A stretch of 64,000 nt of DNA from Symbiodinium sp. CCMP2592 (Eukaryota > Sar > Dinophyceae > Suessiales > Symbiodiniaceae): NCBI GenBank assembly GCA_905221615.1, contig CAJNDT010003112.1, forward strand, positions 600,001 through 664,000, given 5' to 3'. Each line of letters opens with the position of its first letter. The first letter of the stretch is position 1. Of the stretch, positions 52,001-60,480 are shown piece after piece. The translations under genes and the position numbers were made by a program. The notes under the pieces are model-generated. The model searched no databases. It was not told where the DNA came from and saw only the letters and a program-made list of their open reading frames with translations.

Positions 52001-52992
52001 CGCATGTTCTACGGGGACCGCAGGATGAACGTGAATGGCGCCAGGCTACGGATGTAAAGGTCCAGTTGGCTGGGGATGCATACGCCTCTATGCGTCAGAC
52101 CTCTTCGGGAACGATTCTCAATGAGGACCAGATGGCTCAGGTGATAGTGCCGCTGGGCAAGGTGATTGTGAATCTGGGCTACAAATTGCATTGGACCTCG
52201 GAGGAGTGTTACTTGTACCACGAAAATGGAGAGGTCATACACTTAGATGTGGTCCGGGGTTGCCCGGAGGTGAGCGAGGAGGTGGCGAAGAAGTTAATCT
52301 TCCGTTTGGAACAGACACAGCTCCCAGAGCTCAAGGACACCACGGAGGCGTCGATCAAGGCCCTGAACTTTGTGAAGTCGAGTTGGTGGGTGTGCCTTAT
52401 GGAGTATGTGATGACTGGCAGCGTCGATGCTGCAAGGACTGCTATTGCCAAGGCTCCTTTCTTGCTGTACAAGGATGTGATTACGACTACTTTGGCTACC
52501 TCCAGACCGAGGACGGGAATATGGGATCTGTTGAAGTCCATTAAGATCAACAGGCGAACTCGCAAACGCCTCATGAATTCATCCTCCTGGGTGATTCGCT
52601 GGGATCCACCCACCGTGGACCGACCCCGAGACCTCTTGAAGCACCTTGGGATGGCCAAGGAGACTATGTATGTGAACCTGAACACATTGCTTCTTGAGAA
52701 CGAGTTCGATGATGTTTGGAAGGTTGTTCTTTGGGGTGCAATGGAAGGAAAGATTAGCACTGTGGTGGCTAAGGATTGCTGCAGGTCCCCTCTGGACCAA
52801 GTGGTCGCTGCACCGCACCGGAGTAAGGTGCACTACTTGCATGCGTTGGCAAGCGCAGGCCGTACTGCTCGCGGTCAAGATGCTGTGAGGTTGCTGGTTG
52901 AGGACTTGGATCGTGTTCAACGAGATCAGCGAGAGGCTCGGACATTATGTGGCCGGCGTGGTCTATGTGTAAGGAGGCCCAGGAGTATATGA
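48955..52992 (+). CDS. Copia ORF1: gag, nucleocapsid zinc fingers, aspartic protease
   Basis: 1345 codons. Residues 1-17 are encoded by the LTR. About 1-280 is Pro/Ser-rich; a coiled-coil-like stretch (QAERSRTEQATQEARQLREQ) lies near 240-265. About 329-448 is six 20-residue repeats (LPRGDRAYGATNEPVPGSLS), flanked by two copies of GASIGVSANHPLPG. The capsid-like region is about 590-860. Zinc fingers: CCCH from C875 (CRFFASDKGCRRGNGCRFPH) and CCHC knuckle from C908 (CLCCGSTQHKVKDC). Protease: LLDSGATHV with catalytic D1012. The frame ends just after the upstream part of the integrase region, and ORF2 takes over in the -1 frame with a 46-base overlap. The product makes the virus-like particle and processes the polyprotein (family knowledge). 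Confidence 0.9.
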   Translation: MLPSTEHAGESGSASHHEGMSPTLPGEDAAPDYGAMTSEPLRPNVDAALPVPVRTMPNGVLNESVMERASGARISDPAGPCSGANGVMAAQEMTRQIPGDGTVSHEGQTTTSPPSLPPGGVVLPLFPQFHPSPLPGQSPLTHREGEGRSGSWFTRLGDYIQKRVEVTAWSSPPASATHQASVWHNQSRVQTMVVSSPTDAERRPESNSSGSAGIPQEMVQAEVARQLDNAMVEVMNRLQAERSRTEQATQEARQLREQLEFYEMKARQAPPPGISPPPGGDHGASIGVSANHPLPGLMSEQFALPGLDRRIQGEPEPRQRNDQVVETPSLPRGDRAYEATSDPVPGSFSLPSGDRAYGATNEPVPGSLSLPRGDRAYGATNEPVPGSLSLPRGDRAYEATSGPVSGSPSLPRGDRAYGAISDYVPGSSNLPRGDRVDGAVGDMVYGASRLPPGNQLGTAPFISDPGASIGVSANHPLPGPSEEYGHRTRTRSQSPSGPRAFFQGLFGRGTAVRQEAQPCDQSSTAVPRLSQATFIPPPLQPPLPPPPLPPVSPGIAAPAGRGDDVLATLARGIIEALLQQQQQGPRPDRPETVKPGISELPHLPEYQPSTGSIDLLHWLTHIAPMMEDLSDTSLLWWQQTVKDALTWYARYSSSPPLARLQLRPQPSSELRPEWARVERRATAMMLSAIPKAIREEIIAHGQMSTLDVLCKLYSVYQPGNLQEKTLVLRMLEQPEECVTALQAVEGLRRWSLWRRRAASLGMAEPDASVLVRGLDKITAPIIKGSGELAFRVSLIRSTLQVDVSPSSATVTTFLQHLQAEMEQQARLGVAKGASENQTALRAINTTTTTDPSPSLQPSTTTTPPSPSNKQQGALCRFFASDKGCRRGNGCRFPHTWALLEKGSRQRKCLCCGSTQHKVKDCKAPGGGQTRATSSRTEAAGPGETGSTSPTASVADSPARKVKFDGEQVQAKVCKILQDVKNMPLFRSVIDAVNRWAHQPEPPSPRARSALLDSGATHVLRGPQDEREWRQATDVKVQLAGDAYASMRQTSSGTILNEDQMAQVIVPLGKVIVNLGYKLHWTSEECYLYHENGEVIHLDVVRGCPEVSEEVAKKLIFRLEQTQLPELKDTTEASIKALNFVKSSWWVCLMEYVMTGSVDAARTAIAKAPFLLYKDVITTTLATSRPRTGIWDLLKSIKINRRTRKRLMNSSSWVIRWDPPTVDRPRDLLKHLGMAKETMYVNLNTLLLENEFDDVWKVVLWGAMEGKISTVVAKDCCRSPLDQVVAAPHRSKVHYLHALASAGRTARGQDAVRLLVEDLDRVQRDQREARTLCGRRGLCVRRPRSI
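49939..50298 (+). repeat. Six 60-bp tandem units inside gag
   Basis: AGCCTACCTCGTGGTGATCG begins each unit at 60-bp steps (49939, 49999, 50059, 50119, 50179, 50239). A 43-bp block from GGAGCTTCCATCGGAGTTTC occurs on both sides (49801 and 50350). Other frames stay open here but are shadows. Confidence 0.9.
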
Positions 52993-55900
52993 ACGAGATG
53001 GGAATTGTTGATGTCTCAATCTCTGAGTTTACGGGCGAGAACTATGTAAGGGTTGCTCGTATGGACGGGGATGCTGCCTGGCGGCTACATGTTATGCGAG
53101 GGCGTCAGCCATTTCGGCGAGATTGCTCGGTGTGCGTACGCAACAGTGCCACGGGCAAGCAGCACAGAGCTACCATGCATCCAATGGCCTACACGTTGAG
53201 TGTGGATGTGGTTGGGCCGCTGAAGGAGTACGGAAAGTCCCCTGATGGTAAGTTCTTCAAGTACTTTGTGATAGGTGCTATGAGGATCCCAAAAGTTGAT
53301 GGCGGTGAAGGACATCCAGAAGTTCATGGTCACCCAATTCCTCCTGATGGTCTTGGCGACGAGGAGGAGGAGGAGATCTTGTCCGAGGAGGAGCGGGACG
53401 AGGATGAGCCTGCCCCTGAACGTGACTATTGTGACCCCGCCGAGATTGAGAAGGAAAATGAAAGATGGAAGGAGTTGAAGGCGTCGTTCAAAGAGCCGAT
53501 ATCAACTACCACCTTGTACTTTGCGGTTCCAGTGAACAACAAGAAGGCAGCTACGATGCTTCCGGCTGTGCAAAAGATTGTCCTGGATGTGAAGGCCCTG
53601 GGCTACCCTATCACCAGGCTTCATAGTGATCGTGGTGGTGAATTCCGAGGCCACCTGGTGAGAAGATGGGCTTTATCTCAGGGTATGTGGCCTACGACAA
53701 CCTCCGGGTCGGAACCGGCGGCTAATGGTGTCGCTGAGTCTGGAGTTCGGTACTTGAAGCGGCGGGCGCGAGTGCTGCTGGACAGCTCAGGTGTGGGTCG
53801 ACAACATTGGCCTACGGCAGTTCAGCATGCGGCGGCGCAGCAGCGATGTGATCAACTTGGAGTTCTACCAGCCTTGCCAGTCGCCTACGGCACGAAGGTG
53901 TATGTGAAGACCAAGAAGTACAAGACTGGGGCGGTCGAAGATTTTGGCCCGCACTGGACCCGTGGACGATATGCTGGGCCGTCCACTGATATTCGAGGCG
54001 GACATGTGATTCTGAAGGACACCGGCACCTTTGTTCAGACCACGCATGTGAGGATCACCAGGGAGCCACCTCCCTTGGATACCATAGCCCCGACGGTTCT
54101 AGTGGACCCAGAAGGTGCTGACGAATCACCTCCCGCCGAAGAGGAACCTCCTTTACCACCACCGGTACTACCTCCACCTGATAAAAGGCTCCGGAGAAAG
54201 ACCCCCAGAGCTGCCAAACTTGATGAGCTTTATGAACCTTGTGTTGAGCTGTCGGATGCTACTCATGGTGTGAAAAGTTCATTTGAGGAGGAGCCCGAGA
54301 TGAAGTACCTGAGAATGGAAGAGGTTGAGTACCTAGAGGGAGTCGCTCGTGGTTTGTATGAGAACCAGAAATTCAGTAAGTCTGACAGCCACCGCCTATT
54401 GAGTTTGTTTGCTGGAACATGCGGCAATTTGAAGGTTCCCCGCGCTCCGGAAGGTCAAGGCTTGGTGCTTGGAGCTTTCGTTCATGGAGGTTCATTTGGA
54501 GTGACCCGTTATGGACGTGATCTTCCGTGGGTTACCAAGTACTTCAACACCTACTTGTACGAGAAGATCAGGGCCCAATGGCCGCACGCTCGACCTACCT
54601 GGACTACCCTGGCTGTGCAATGTGCCGAAAATGTCCCTCGCCATCGTGATGTTCATAATGAGCGAGCTACCTTCAACTATGTGATTGAGTTGAAGGCGGA
54701 GGACGTTGGTGGTTTGTGGGTTGAGGATAAAGGCTTCGAGCGTTGTGTTGTTGGAGGAGAGCGACCACAAGATTTTCAGTACGAAGCCGAGAGTGGCGTT
54801 GTGTATGACGGGTGCATGGTTGATATTTCGGAGCGGCCGGCGGCTTTCAGCCCAACAACCCCGCACGCATATGTGACCGCCGACCATAGACGATGGTTCT
54901 TGAGCGCTTACACTCCTCAAGGGTTCTCTCGGCTGAGTCTTGGTGATCAGCGATACCTGCGAGGCTTGGCGTTTCCTCTCTGTCAAGAAGATGAAGATTA
55001 CCACGGAACGCTGGAGAATGCTCCCGCGTTAAGGGCTGCAGACTTGCCTACTGGGGCTACATTGAGTGGATCTCATGTGAACCAGGGAGATGTGGAAGTA
55101 GCTACCGTGGGAGATTGTGAGGAAAGTCTCAGTGAATGGGCAATCTATGTTGAGGACTACGTTGAGGAAGAGACCGAACTTGGAGTTTGTGAGCAGGTCA
55201 GGTGTTTGAAGAAGATTGGTTCTTCTGATGATCCCGGAGATGAACTTTGGTCTTTGGTGGAGGCCTCGGAACTTCTGTCTGAGGAGGAGGTTGGCCCTGC
55301 TGTTGTTGAGAGCTTCGGGGAAAGGCTAGAGGACTGGAGCACTATGGGGACTTTGGATGTTCCAAGGATCGCAAAGGTTGAGCCGGAGTATACCCCCGAC
55401 ATCGAGGACATCATCGGCAAGGCTATCTCGGATCGGTGCCCTTTACGTCACACCTACAATGTAAGCCCTCAGGAGGCTAAGGCCGTGATCGAGAAGTGGC
55501 GGTCTGCAATCACCAAAGAGGTGGGTGTTGTAGAGAAGGGTTTCAAGAGGATCCATGTTGATGAGGTCCAGGAGATGAAAAAGAGGTGTTCCGTTCAGGA
55601 GCTGCCTTCCAAGTTGGTTTACACAGTGAAGCCGCCGAGCACGACATCTACTACCATTACTGATGAAGAGGATGAAACCATGTACTGTCGTCGTAAGGCT
55701 AGGGTGGTATGCTGTGGCAACTTCGCCGACGAGGAGGGCTCTGACCTTTTCGCCGGGGGCATTGCGGCGGAAAGTATGAGATGTGTACTGGTGTACACAG
55801 CCGACCAAGGCTGGATGGTGGGAATAGTTGATGTCACTGGAGCGTTTATGCTCACTCCGCTTCCGCAATTGCAAGGGCAAGTTCGTTACATCATAAGACC

Positions 55901-57800
55901 ACCAGCAGCTTTGATAGCCCTTGGATTGGCAGACAGGAATGAAAGGTGGCTATTAACGCATGGAATGTATGGCTTACGCCAGTCACCTAGGTTATGGTCG
56001 GAGTATCGTGACTCTGAGCTGAAGCAGGTTACTGTTGAGTATGAAGATAAGGTCTATGCGCTGAAGCAGGGCGTGGCGGAGCCGAACATGTGGCTTGTGT
56101 ATGAAGTGGGCGCGCCAGTGGATCAACCTCCTGACGGTCTCATCCTGGTGTACGTGGACGACATCATGTTATGTGGGCCAAGAGGTTTGGTGTGCGCTGT
56201 AGCTGCTAAGATTTCCCAACTTTGGAAGACTTCGGAGTTGGAACTGCTGACGGCGGAGCACGATCTTAGGTTTTTGGGCTGTGAGATATCAACCGAAGAG
56301 GGTGAGAACGTCTTCTACTTGCACCAGCGGCCCTACATAGATGAGATCCTACGCCATCATGGTATAGCAGCGAGTACCTTGTCTCAAATACAGGCCCCAC
56401 GCGACATGGTGACCTTTGAGGCTTTTGAGGGAGAGACCCCGGGAACCCCCGAGGAGATCAAGGCCGCGCAACGTTTGTGCGGCGAACTACTTTGGCTGGC
56501 CCAGCGATCAAGGCCAGATATTTGTTACGTTGTGAGTGCTATGGGCTCCCTGTTGTCAAGGGCAGCGGTTCGCTGCGCTGCCATTGGCATGAGGTTGCTG
56601 GCCTACTTGCAGCAGACCAGAAGCCTGGCGCTGACTATGAAGGCCACTTCGAGTGACCTCATTGCCTACTCGGACAGTTCGTTTGCTCCCCAAGGAAGTC
56701 GAAGCTTTACGGGAGTTGTTCTGAGTTGGAAGGGTGCGCCAGTGTCATGGAGGGCGGCAAAACAGCCGTTCACCTGCTTGAGTACAGCTGAGTGCGAGTT
56801 GGTGGCTTCCATTGAGGCATTGACGATGGCCAAGTCTTTGGAGGCTATCATCCATCAATTGGACCCTATGCCCAGGCCTATCATTTTGGGGATTGACAAC
56901 CAGGCGACGATTGCGATCGCTCAGCCTTCTACGACGGCTTCTTGGCGTACACGACACCTACGAGTACGTGCTTCGTACATTCATGAGCAGGTGGAGTCGA
57001 GGCAGGTGAAGATCCAATATATTCCGGGCAAAGACCAGTGGGCGGATCTGCTAACAAAGAGTTTTCCCAGGCAGAGGCTTTGCGAGCTTACGAAGCTTTG
57101 GGGTTTTGTGGATCGTATTCATGAAGCGTCCAAGAAGGCTGTCATGAAGGCAATGCTGATGTGTATGGTGGTTCAAACTTCCCGGGCGCAGGAGATTAAC
57201 GAGCCCCTTGCAATCAACACCTCCGTCGAGCTCTACGTTATGATCTTGGTGTTGGGTATTGCCGTGGTTGGGCTTTGGGAGTTCTTATGGCTCTGTGTTG
57301 ATCGGTGCTGCACGAGACCTGAGGAGACTCGCTCGGCTAAGAAAATGAGGAGGCTACGTGAGTTGGTTCAGAAGGAACTGGAGACACAGATTAATGAGGT
57401 TTCTGCAAGCTCATCGTCGGCGCCTTCCGCACCGACGCCTGCTCCAGCTCCACCGACGACTCCGCCAAGAACTATGAGAAGTTCCATGTCTATGCCCTCA
57501 CCCCCGCGACCGACAAGTGCGTTGGATATGCCCACACCTCGTTGTACCAGGCTTTCAGATGCCACTACTCAGACCCCGATTACCGAAGACTATGTACCAA
57601 TTGTGGAATATCTGGATCGTGATGTTCCTGTTGTGGTGCGAGAGTGGCATCCGGGCCCAGTATACGTGAGTCAGCATGGAGACACGTTTCATACCCATGA
57701 GCGATGCTGGGGACTACGGAACACAAGGGCGAGGCCCCTGCGATTCTGCCAGTGCTGTCGGGACAACGAAGGGCGATCACTTCGTGACCGAGGCGGCTAA
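52947..57800 (+). CDS. Copia ORF2: integrase, dioxygenase-like domain, RT, RNase H, TM tail
   Basis: 1617 codons; the first ATG may not be used if ORF1 continues by frameshift. Integrase: zinc part RDCSVCVRNSATGKQHR (about 53-70); catalytic D87, D228, E264 (second and third 35 apart); an acidic insert (DEEEEEILSEEERDEDEPAP, from 138) lies between the first two. About 480-665 is a 2OG/Fe(II) dioxygenase-like domain: H566-x-D568 in RHRDVHN, GGLWVE 588-593, H640 in TPHAY, R648/R649 in RRWF. RT: VDVTGAFM D962 and YVDD 1069-1072. RNase H: D1243, E1282, D1317, D1367. The tail has a hydrophobic helix about 1427-1451 (VELYVMILVLGIAVVGLWEF), a Ser/Pro-rich stretch and a HTHERC...CQCC cluster. Apparently functional; no internal stops. 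Confidence 0.92.
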   Translation: MWPAWSMCKEAQEYMNEMGIVDVSISEFTGENYVRVARMDGDAAWRLHVMRGRQPFRRDCSVCVRNSATGKQHRATMHPMAYTLSVDVVGPLKEYGKSPDGKFFKYFVIGAMRIPKVDGGEGHPEVHGHPIPPDGLGDEEEEEILSEEERDEDEPAPERDYCDPAEIEKENERWKELKASFKEPISTTTLYFAVPVNNKKAATMLPAVQKIVLDVKALGYPITRLHSDRGGEFRGHLVRRWALSQGMWPTTTSGSEPAANGVAESGVRYLKRRARVLLDSSGVGRQHWPTAVQHAAAQQRCDQLGVLPALPVAYGTKVYVKTKKYKTGAVEDFGPHWTRGRYAGPSTDIRGGHVILKDTGTFVQTTHVRITREPPPLDTIAPTVLVDPEGADESPPAEEEPPLPPPVLPPPDKRLRRKTPRAAKLDELYEPCVELSDATHGVKSSFEEEPEMKYLRMEEVEYLEGVARGLYENQKFSKSDSHRLLSLFAGTCGNLKVPRAPEGQGLVLGAFVHGGSFGVTRYGRDLPWVTKYFNTYLYEKIRAQWPHARPTWTTLAVQCAENVPRHRDVHNERATFNYVIELKAEDVGGLWVEDKGFERCVVGGERPQDFQYEAESGVVYDGCMVDISERPAAFSPTTPHAYVTADHRRWFLSAYTPQGFSRLSLGDQRYLRGLAFPLCQEDEDYHGTLENAPALRAADLPTGATLSGSHVNQGDVEVATVGDCEESLSEWAIYVEDYVEEETELGVCEQVRCLKKIGSSDDPGDELWSLVEASELLSEEEVGPAVVESFGERLEDWSTMGTLDVPRIAKVEPEYTPDIEDIIGKAISDRCPLRHTYNVSPQEAKAVIEKWRSAITKEVGVVEKGFKRIHVDEVQEMKKRCSVQELPSKLVYTVKPPSTTSTTITDEEDETMYCRRKARVVCCGNFADEEGSDLFAGGIAAESMRCVLVYTADQGWMVGIVDVTGAFMLTPLPQLQGQVRYIIRPPAALIALGLADRNERWLLTHGMYGLRQSPRLWSEYRDSELKQVTVEYEDKVYALKQGVAEPNMWLVYEVGAPVDQPPDGLILVYVDDIMLCGPRGLVCAVAAKISQLWKTSELELLTAEHDLRFLGCEISTEEGENVFYLHQRPYIDEILRHHGIAASTLSQIQAPRDMVTFEAFEGETPGTPEEIKAAQRLCGELLWLAQRSRPDICYVVSAMGSLLSRAAVRCAAIGMRLLAYLQQTRSLALTMKATSSDLIAYSDSSFAPQGSRSFTGVVLSWKGAPVSWRAAKQPFTCLSTAECELVASIEALTMAKSLEAIIHQLDPMPRPIILGIDNQATIAIAQPSTTASWRTRHLRVRASYIHEQVESRQVKIQYIPGKDQWADLLTKSFPRQRLCELTKLWGFVDRIHEASKKAVMKAMLMCMVVQTSRAQEINEPLAINTSVELYVMILVLGIAVVGLWEFLWLCVDRCCTRPEETRSAKKMRRLRELVQKELETQINEVSASSSSAPSAPTPAPAPPTTPPRTMRSSMSMPSPPRPTSALDMPTPRCTRLSDATTQTPITEDYVPIVEYLDRDVPVVVREWHPGPVYVSQHGDTFHTHERCWGLRNTRARPLRFCQCCRDNEGRSLRDRGG

Positions 57801-57850
57801 AGTCTGGCAGGCGACAATGTGGAGTGTTTGATCTCCCTTGCAGGTTCGAT

Positions 57851-57860
57851 AAAGGAGGAG
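57851..57860 (+). other. Polypurine tract
   Basis: AAAGGAGGAG lies directly before the 3' LTR, the normal position for plus-strand priming. Confidence 0.75.
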
Positions 57861-58093
57861 TGATGAATCCTTCTGCCTGCTGTGAAATGTAAAGTGTGCA
57901 TGCTTTCGAAGGCCTTGATGGCCCGAATCACTGAAGCTAGAAGACTCAACGTTAGTGCTAAGCACAGCACAGTCCTAGCATAGCAACGAGTATCAGGTTG
58001 CGCTTTCGGTGAAAACATTTCCAATTCGCTGTGTGGTGCCATGTTGCCGTCTACTGAGCATGCTGGAGAGTCAGGAAGTGCCTCGCATCATGA
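57861..58093 (+). repeat. 3' LTR
   Basis: Same 233 bases as the 5' LTR. The gag start codon copy here runs 18 codons, then meets TAG in the flanking TTAGGG repeat. Confidence 0.92.
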
Positions 58094-58200
58094 TTAGGGT
58101 TTAGGGTTTAGGGTTTTAGGGTTTAGGGTTTAGGGTCTAAGCTTCGGGTTTGGGGTTTAGGGCTTGGGGGGGGGGGGGGGTTAGGGTTTAGGGTGTAGGC
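58094..58200. repeat. TTTAGGG telomere-like block at the insertion site
   Basis: Contains TTTAGGGTCTAAGCTTCGGG, which also occurs upstream of the 5' LTR at about 48727-48746. A G16 tract lies near 58167-58182. Confidence 0.8.
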
Positions 58201-58414
58201 AGTGTAAGTAAGTTTTTCTTAGGGTATGGAGTTGAGGGAGTTATCGATCCTTATGGCGGTGCTGGGCTCGAGGAGAGCATGGTTTAAAGGCGGGGTACGA
58301 TAGAAGATCTCCAAGCCCAGATCTTGGGGTTTCCTTCTGCTGTGCCGTCCCGAACTTGAACATTGAACTGTTACATCAGGCTCATTCGCAAGGCACTCAA
58401 TCCCGTAGATCGCA

Positions 58415-58600
58415 ATGCCACAGCATCCCATGCTGTCCCGCTCGAATTTGGATGGAGGTGATATTCACACGGGAGCGCTTCAGGAGCAGTTTACATTGGC
58501 CGCTGTCAAAGCATCTCAACAAGGCTACACACGTTCCCCTGAAACGTTTACGTTAACTCATCCGAAGGGTTCAGGGATAGAAGCCCCAGAAATGGTTTAA
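58415..58600 (+). CDS. ORF or exon, 61 aa, hypothetical
   Basis: MPQHPMLSRSNLDGGDIHTG, then ALQEQFTLAAVKASQQGYTR and THPKGSGIEAPEMV, TAA at 58598-58600. Natural codon use over its length. Not recognised. Confidence 0.35.
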   Translation: MPQHPMLSRSNLDGGDIHTGALQEQFTLAAVKASQQGYTRSPETFTLTHPKGSGIEAPEMV

Positions 58601-58770
58601 GACTGGCTTAAGCAGAACGAAGCATCAGCTCTGCCCCACATCTTCGCCGTTTCAGGGATTGGGCTCCAGATTCGGCAAAGGATCTTGGGTTTCCGGTTGC
58701 AGGTCTCACGGCTGATGACCTTACAGTAGGGTCGTCGGTTTAGGATTTCGGGCTCAGGGTTAGAGAGTGT

Positions 58771-59073
58771 ATGGGTGGGAGGTCTACTGGTTCAGGGTTT
58801 GTCAGCAGTTTCCAGGATCTAGAGAGTATCCTTCCCGAACCCGTCCAGTGGGTTCTCCATTTGACTATGGGGTTTCAGGTGAAGTTTGGCATCCTTCTGA
58901 CAGCATTTCCTTTATTCCCTGTAGCGTCAGTGAGAAGAACGCTAGTGTACAGCTTGCATGCAGTACGTGCCGAACCAATAGATGCACAGTTGTATAGCTG
59001 CTTTGTAGATACACCGAAGCCAGAGATAGGGTTGGCGCCATCCCGTGGAAAAACCGAAGAGACAAATCTTTGA
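58771..59073 (+). CDS. ORF or exon, up to 100 aa, one hydrophobic segment
   Basis: FVSSFQDLESILPEPVQWVL, HLTMGFQVKFGILLTAFPLF (possible membrane helix) and AEPIDAQLYSCFVDTPKPEI; TGA at 59071-59073. The first dozen codons sit in repeat-like sequence, so the true start is probably an acceptor near 58803. A second frame overlaps from 59045 (RQIFDDGPHDCKWIRPAGET) and may be the next exon. Confidence 0.35.
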   Translation: MGGRSTGSGFVSSFQDLESILPEPVQWVLHLTMGFQVKFGILLTAFPLFPVASVRRTLVYSLHAVRAEPIDAQLYSCFVDTPKPEIGLAPSRGKTEETNL

Positions 59074-59327
59074 CGACGGCCCACACGACTGCAAATGGAT
59101 ACGTCCGGCAGGCGAGACGACGGGCCAAAGTCCTTACGTAGGAGCTCAGATAGCTTCGGCCCCCCCCACTCATGTGAACCCTGTGGGGTTTAGAGCTGGT
59201 TTGGGCGTAATTTTGCAATCTTTGTCCTGGAGCGGTGCAATCCTGAGTCTTCCAGTAGCTGTTTCAACACACCTGTGGTCCAGTTTAGGTGAGCCAACAG
59301 TAACAGTGTAGCTTCTTTTCAATGCAG

Positions 59328-59419
59328 GATGGCCTTTGGGGGAAGTCAAGAAGCGCATTCCATATGGCCTCCTTACAAAAGAGGACCTCTGGCAGAGACC
59401 CCTACCGGGATCCCAAAAG
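59328..59419 (+). CDS. Internal exon, unknown gene
   Basis: AATGCAG|GA acceptor; WPLGEVKKRIPYGLLTKEDL then WQRPLPGSQK; AAG|GTATGT donor. One of the clearest orphan exons. The last bases overlap the left end of the IR-L element. Confidence 0.5.
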
Positions 59420-59496
59420 GTATGTAGAAGACTAGCCTTTTATAGGTATTGGGCCAAGATTTACCTACTTTTTTTTTTGGGGGGGGGGTTTAGGTA
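59402..59496. mobile_element. Inverted-repeat element, family IR-L copy 2, spanning an exon end
   Basis: ACCGGGATCCCAAAAGGTAT, CCTTTTATAGGTATTGGGCC and a T10G10 stretch to GGTTTAGGT. Its left terminus CCCAAAAGGTATGT contains the donor of the preceding exon. Confidence 0.65.
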
Positions 59497-59499
59497 AAC

Positions 59500-60381
59500 C
59501 CTAAACCCTAAACCCTTAAAAAAAAACAAAAAACGCCCTACTTGCTTTTGGGGGGGTTAGGTAAACCCTCACCCCCCAGATCCGAATCCTCAGGCCCCTC
59601 AGATGATGACATGAAAGTCTGACTCGTTCCAAATACTGCTCCTTAGGCTTCTTATGCTTAAATCCTTAGAGATTGAGATACCCCACCACCGTATTCTTTT
59701 AGAAATCCCCCCCCAATTACTAAACCTTCTGGGACCCTTCGAGTTCGAGGAATAGTAGACTTCGGGCTGGCAAGGGTCACTCTTTTCTCGAGACGAAAAA
59801 CCTGAGCCGTAAGGCCCTGGGGTTGAGGTACTTCTTTCATTAAGGCTTTGGGGTTTGGGGAATTCAGTCGTCGACTCTAACGCAGAGAGACGCCACACAT
59901 TGAATTTTGGAATTGAGGATGGGTATTTCTTTACAAGATGTTATTATATAACGTCGATCTTTTGTCTAGTGTCTCTTGTCGAAAGCATTGCAGAACTGAC
60001 CTTCAAGTCCTCAGGGCTTACATATTTTCCCGTCAGTTAAAGAATCTTACATAACTCACTGGTGAAAAGGGAGTTCTGGGTTCTTCGGCCGAGTCTCAGT
60101 GCCGCAGGATTCGTTTCGTGGCAGCTTGATGTGCGTTAGGTCCGGCTTAGGGTTTAGGGATTCATAGGTAGTATTATTGGGGAGACCCCTTAAAGGGCAC
60201 CCCTTCTGAACCCTACTTCTGGCTCTCTTAAAAGGGGCCTTATTGAGAGGGTCTCTATCCCCAAGGGTCCCCCTAATCCTGACTCCCAATTCAGGGTGTG
60301 ATCTCGTAAGGGTTTAGTCTTGAGGGTTTTGGGACCTAGGACTGAGGCTTAGGTTGCTTCTGACGGGTGCCGGCATATCAG
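59500..60381. other. Stretch without a supported gene
   Basis: Telomere-like units around 59495-59520, one small palindromic element at 60178; the rest is unassigned. Confidence 0.4.
60178..60264. mobile_element. Inverted-repeat element, single copy (IR-O)
   Basis: TGGGGAGACCCCTTAAAGGG and GGGTCTCTATCCCC ends pair with one gap; inner AAAGGGCACC / AAAAGGGGCC. Confidence 0.55.
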
Positions 60382-60480
60382 GCCGTCCGAGAATACTGAT
60401 GCATGCAGATGTAGATCGAGCTTCCCCACGAGATCTGGTGTTTGCAGTTCAGACATTCGGGCTCAATGGTCAGTCCAACG
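60382..60480 (+). CDS. Internal exon directly followed by an IR-H element
   Basis: ATATCAG|GC acceptor; RPRILMHADVDRASPRDLVF then AVQTFGLNGQSN; donor AACG|GTAAAA. The intron's first base is the first base of the IR-H element, so the element supplies the splice donor. Confidence 0.45.

Larger units (their letters stand above)
48775..58093 (+). mobile_element. Ty1/copia-type LTR retrotransposon, apparently intact, 9.3 kb
   Basis: Two 233-bp LTRs enclose ORF1 (gag, zinc knuckle, protease) and ORF2 (integrase, extra domain, RT, RNase H, C-terminal tail). The order protease-integrase-RT-RNase H defines the Ty1/copia group. All catalytic motifs I could check are present. It sits in TTTAGGG-type sequence; TTAGG flanks both ends, a possible 5-bp target duplication, but the flanks are themselves repeats so this is weak evidence. 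At 9.3 kb it is much longer than the usual roughly 5 kb, because of a long gag, the insert in integrase and the dioxygenase-like domain. Confidence 0.92.
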
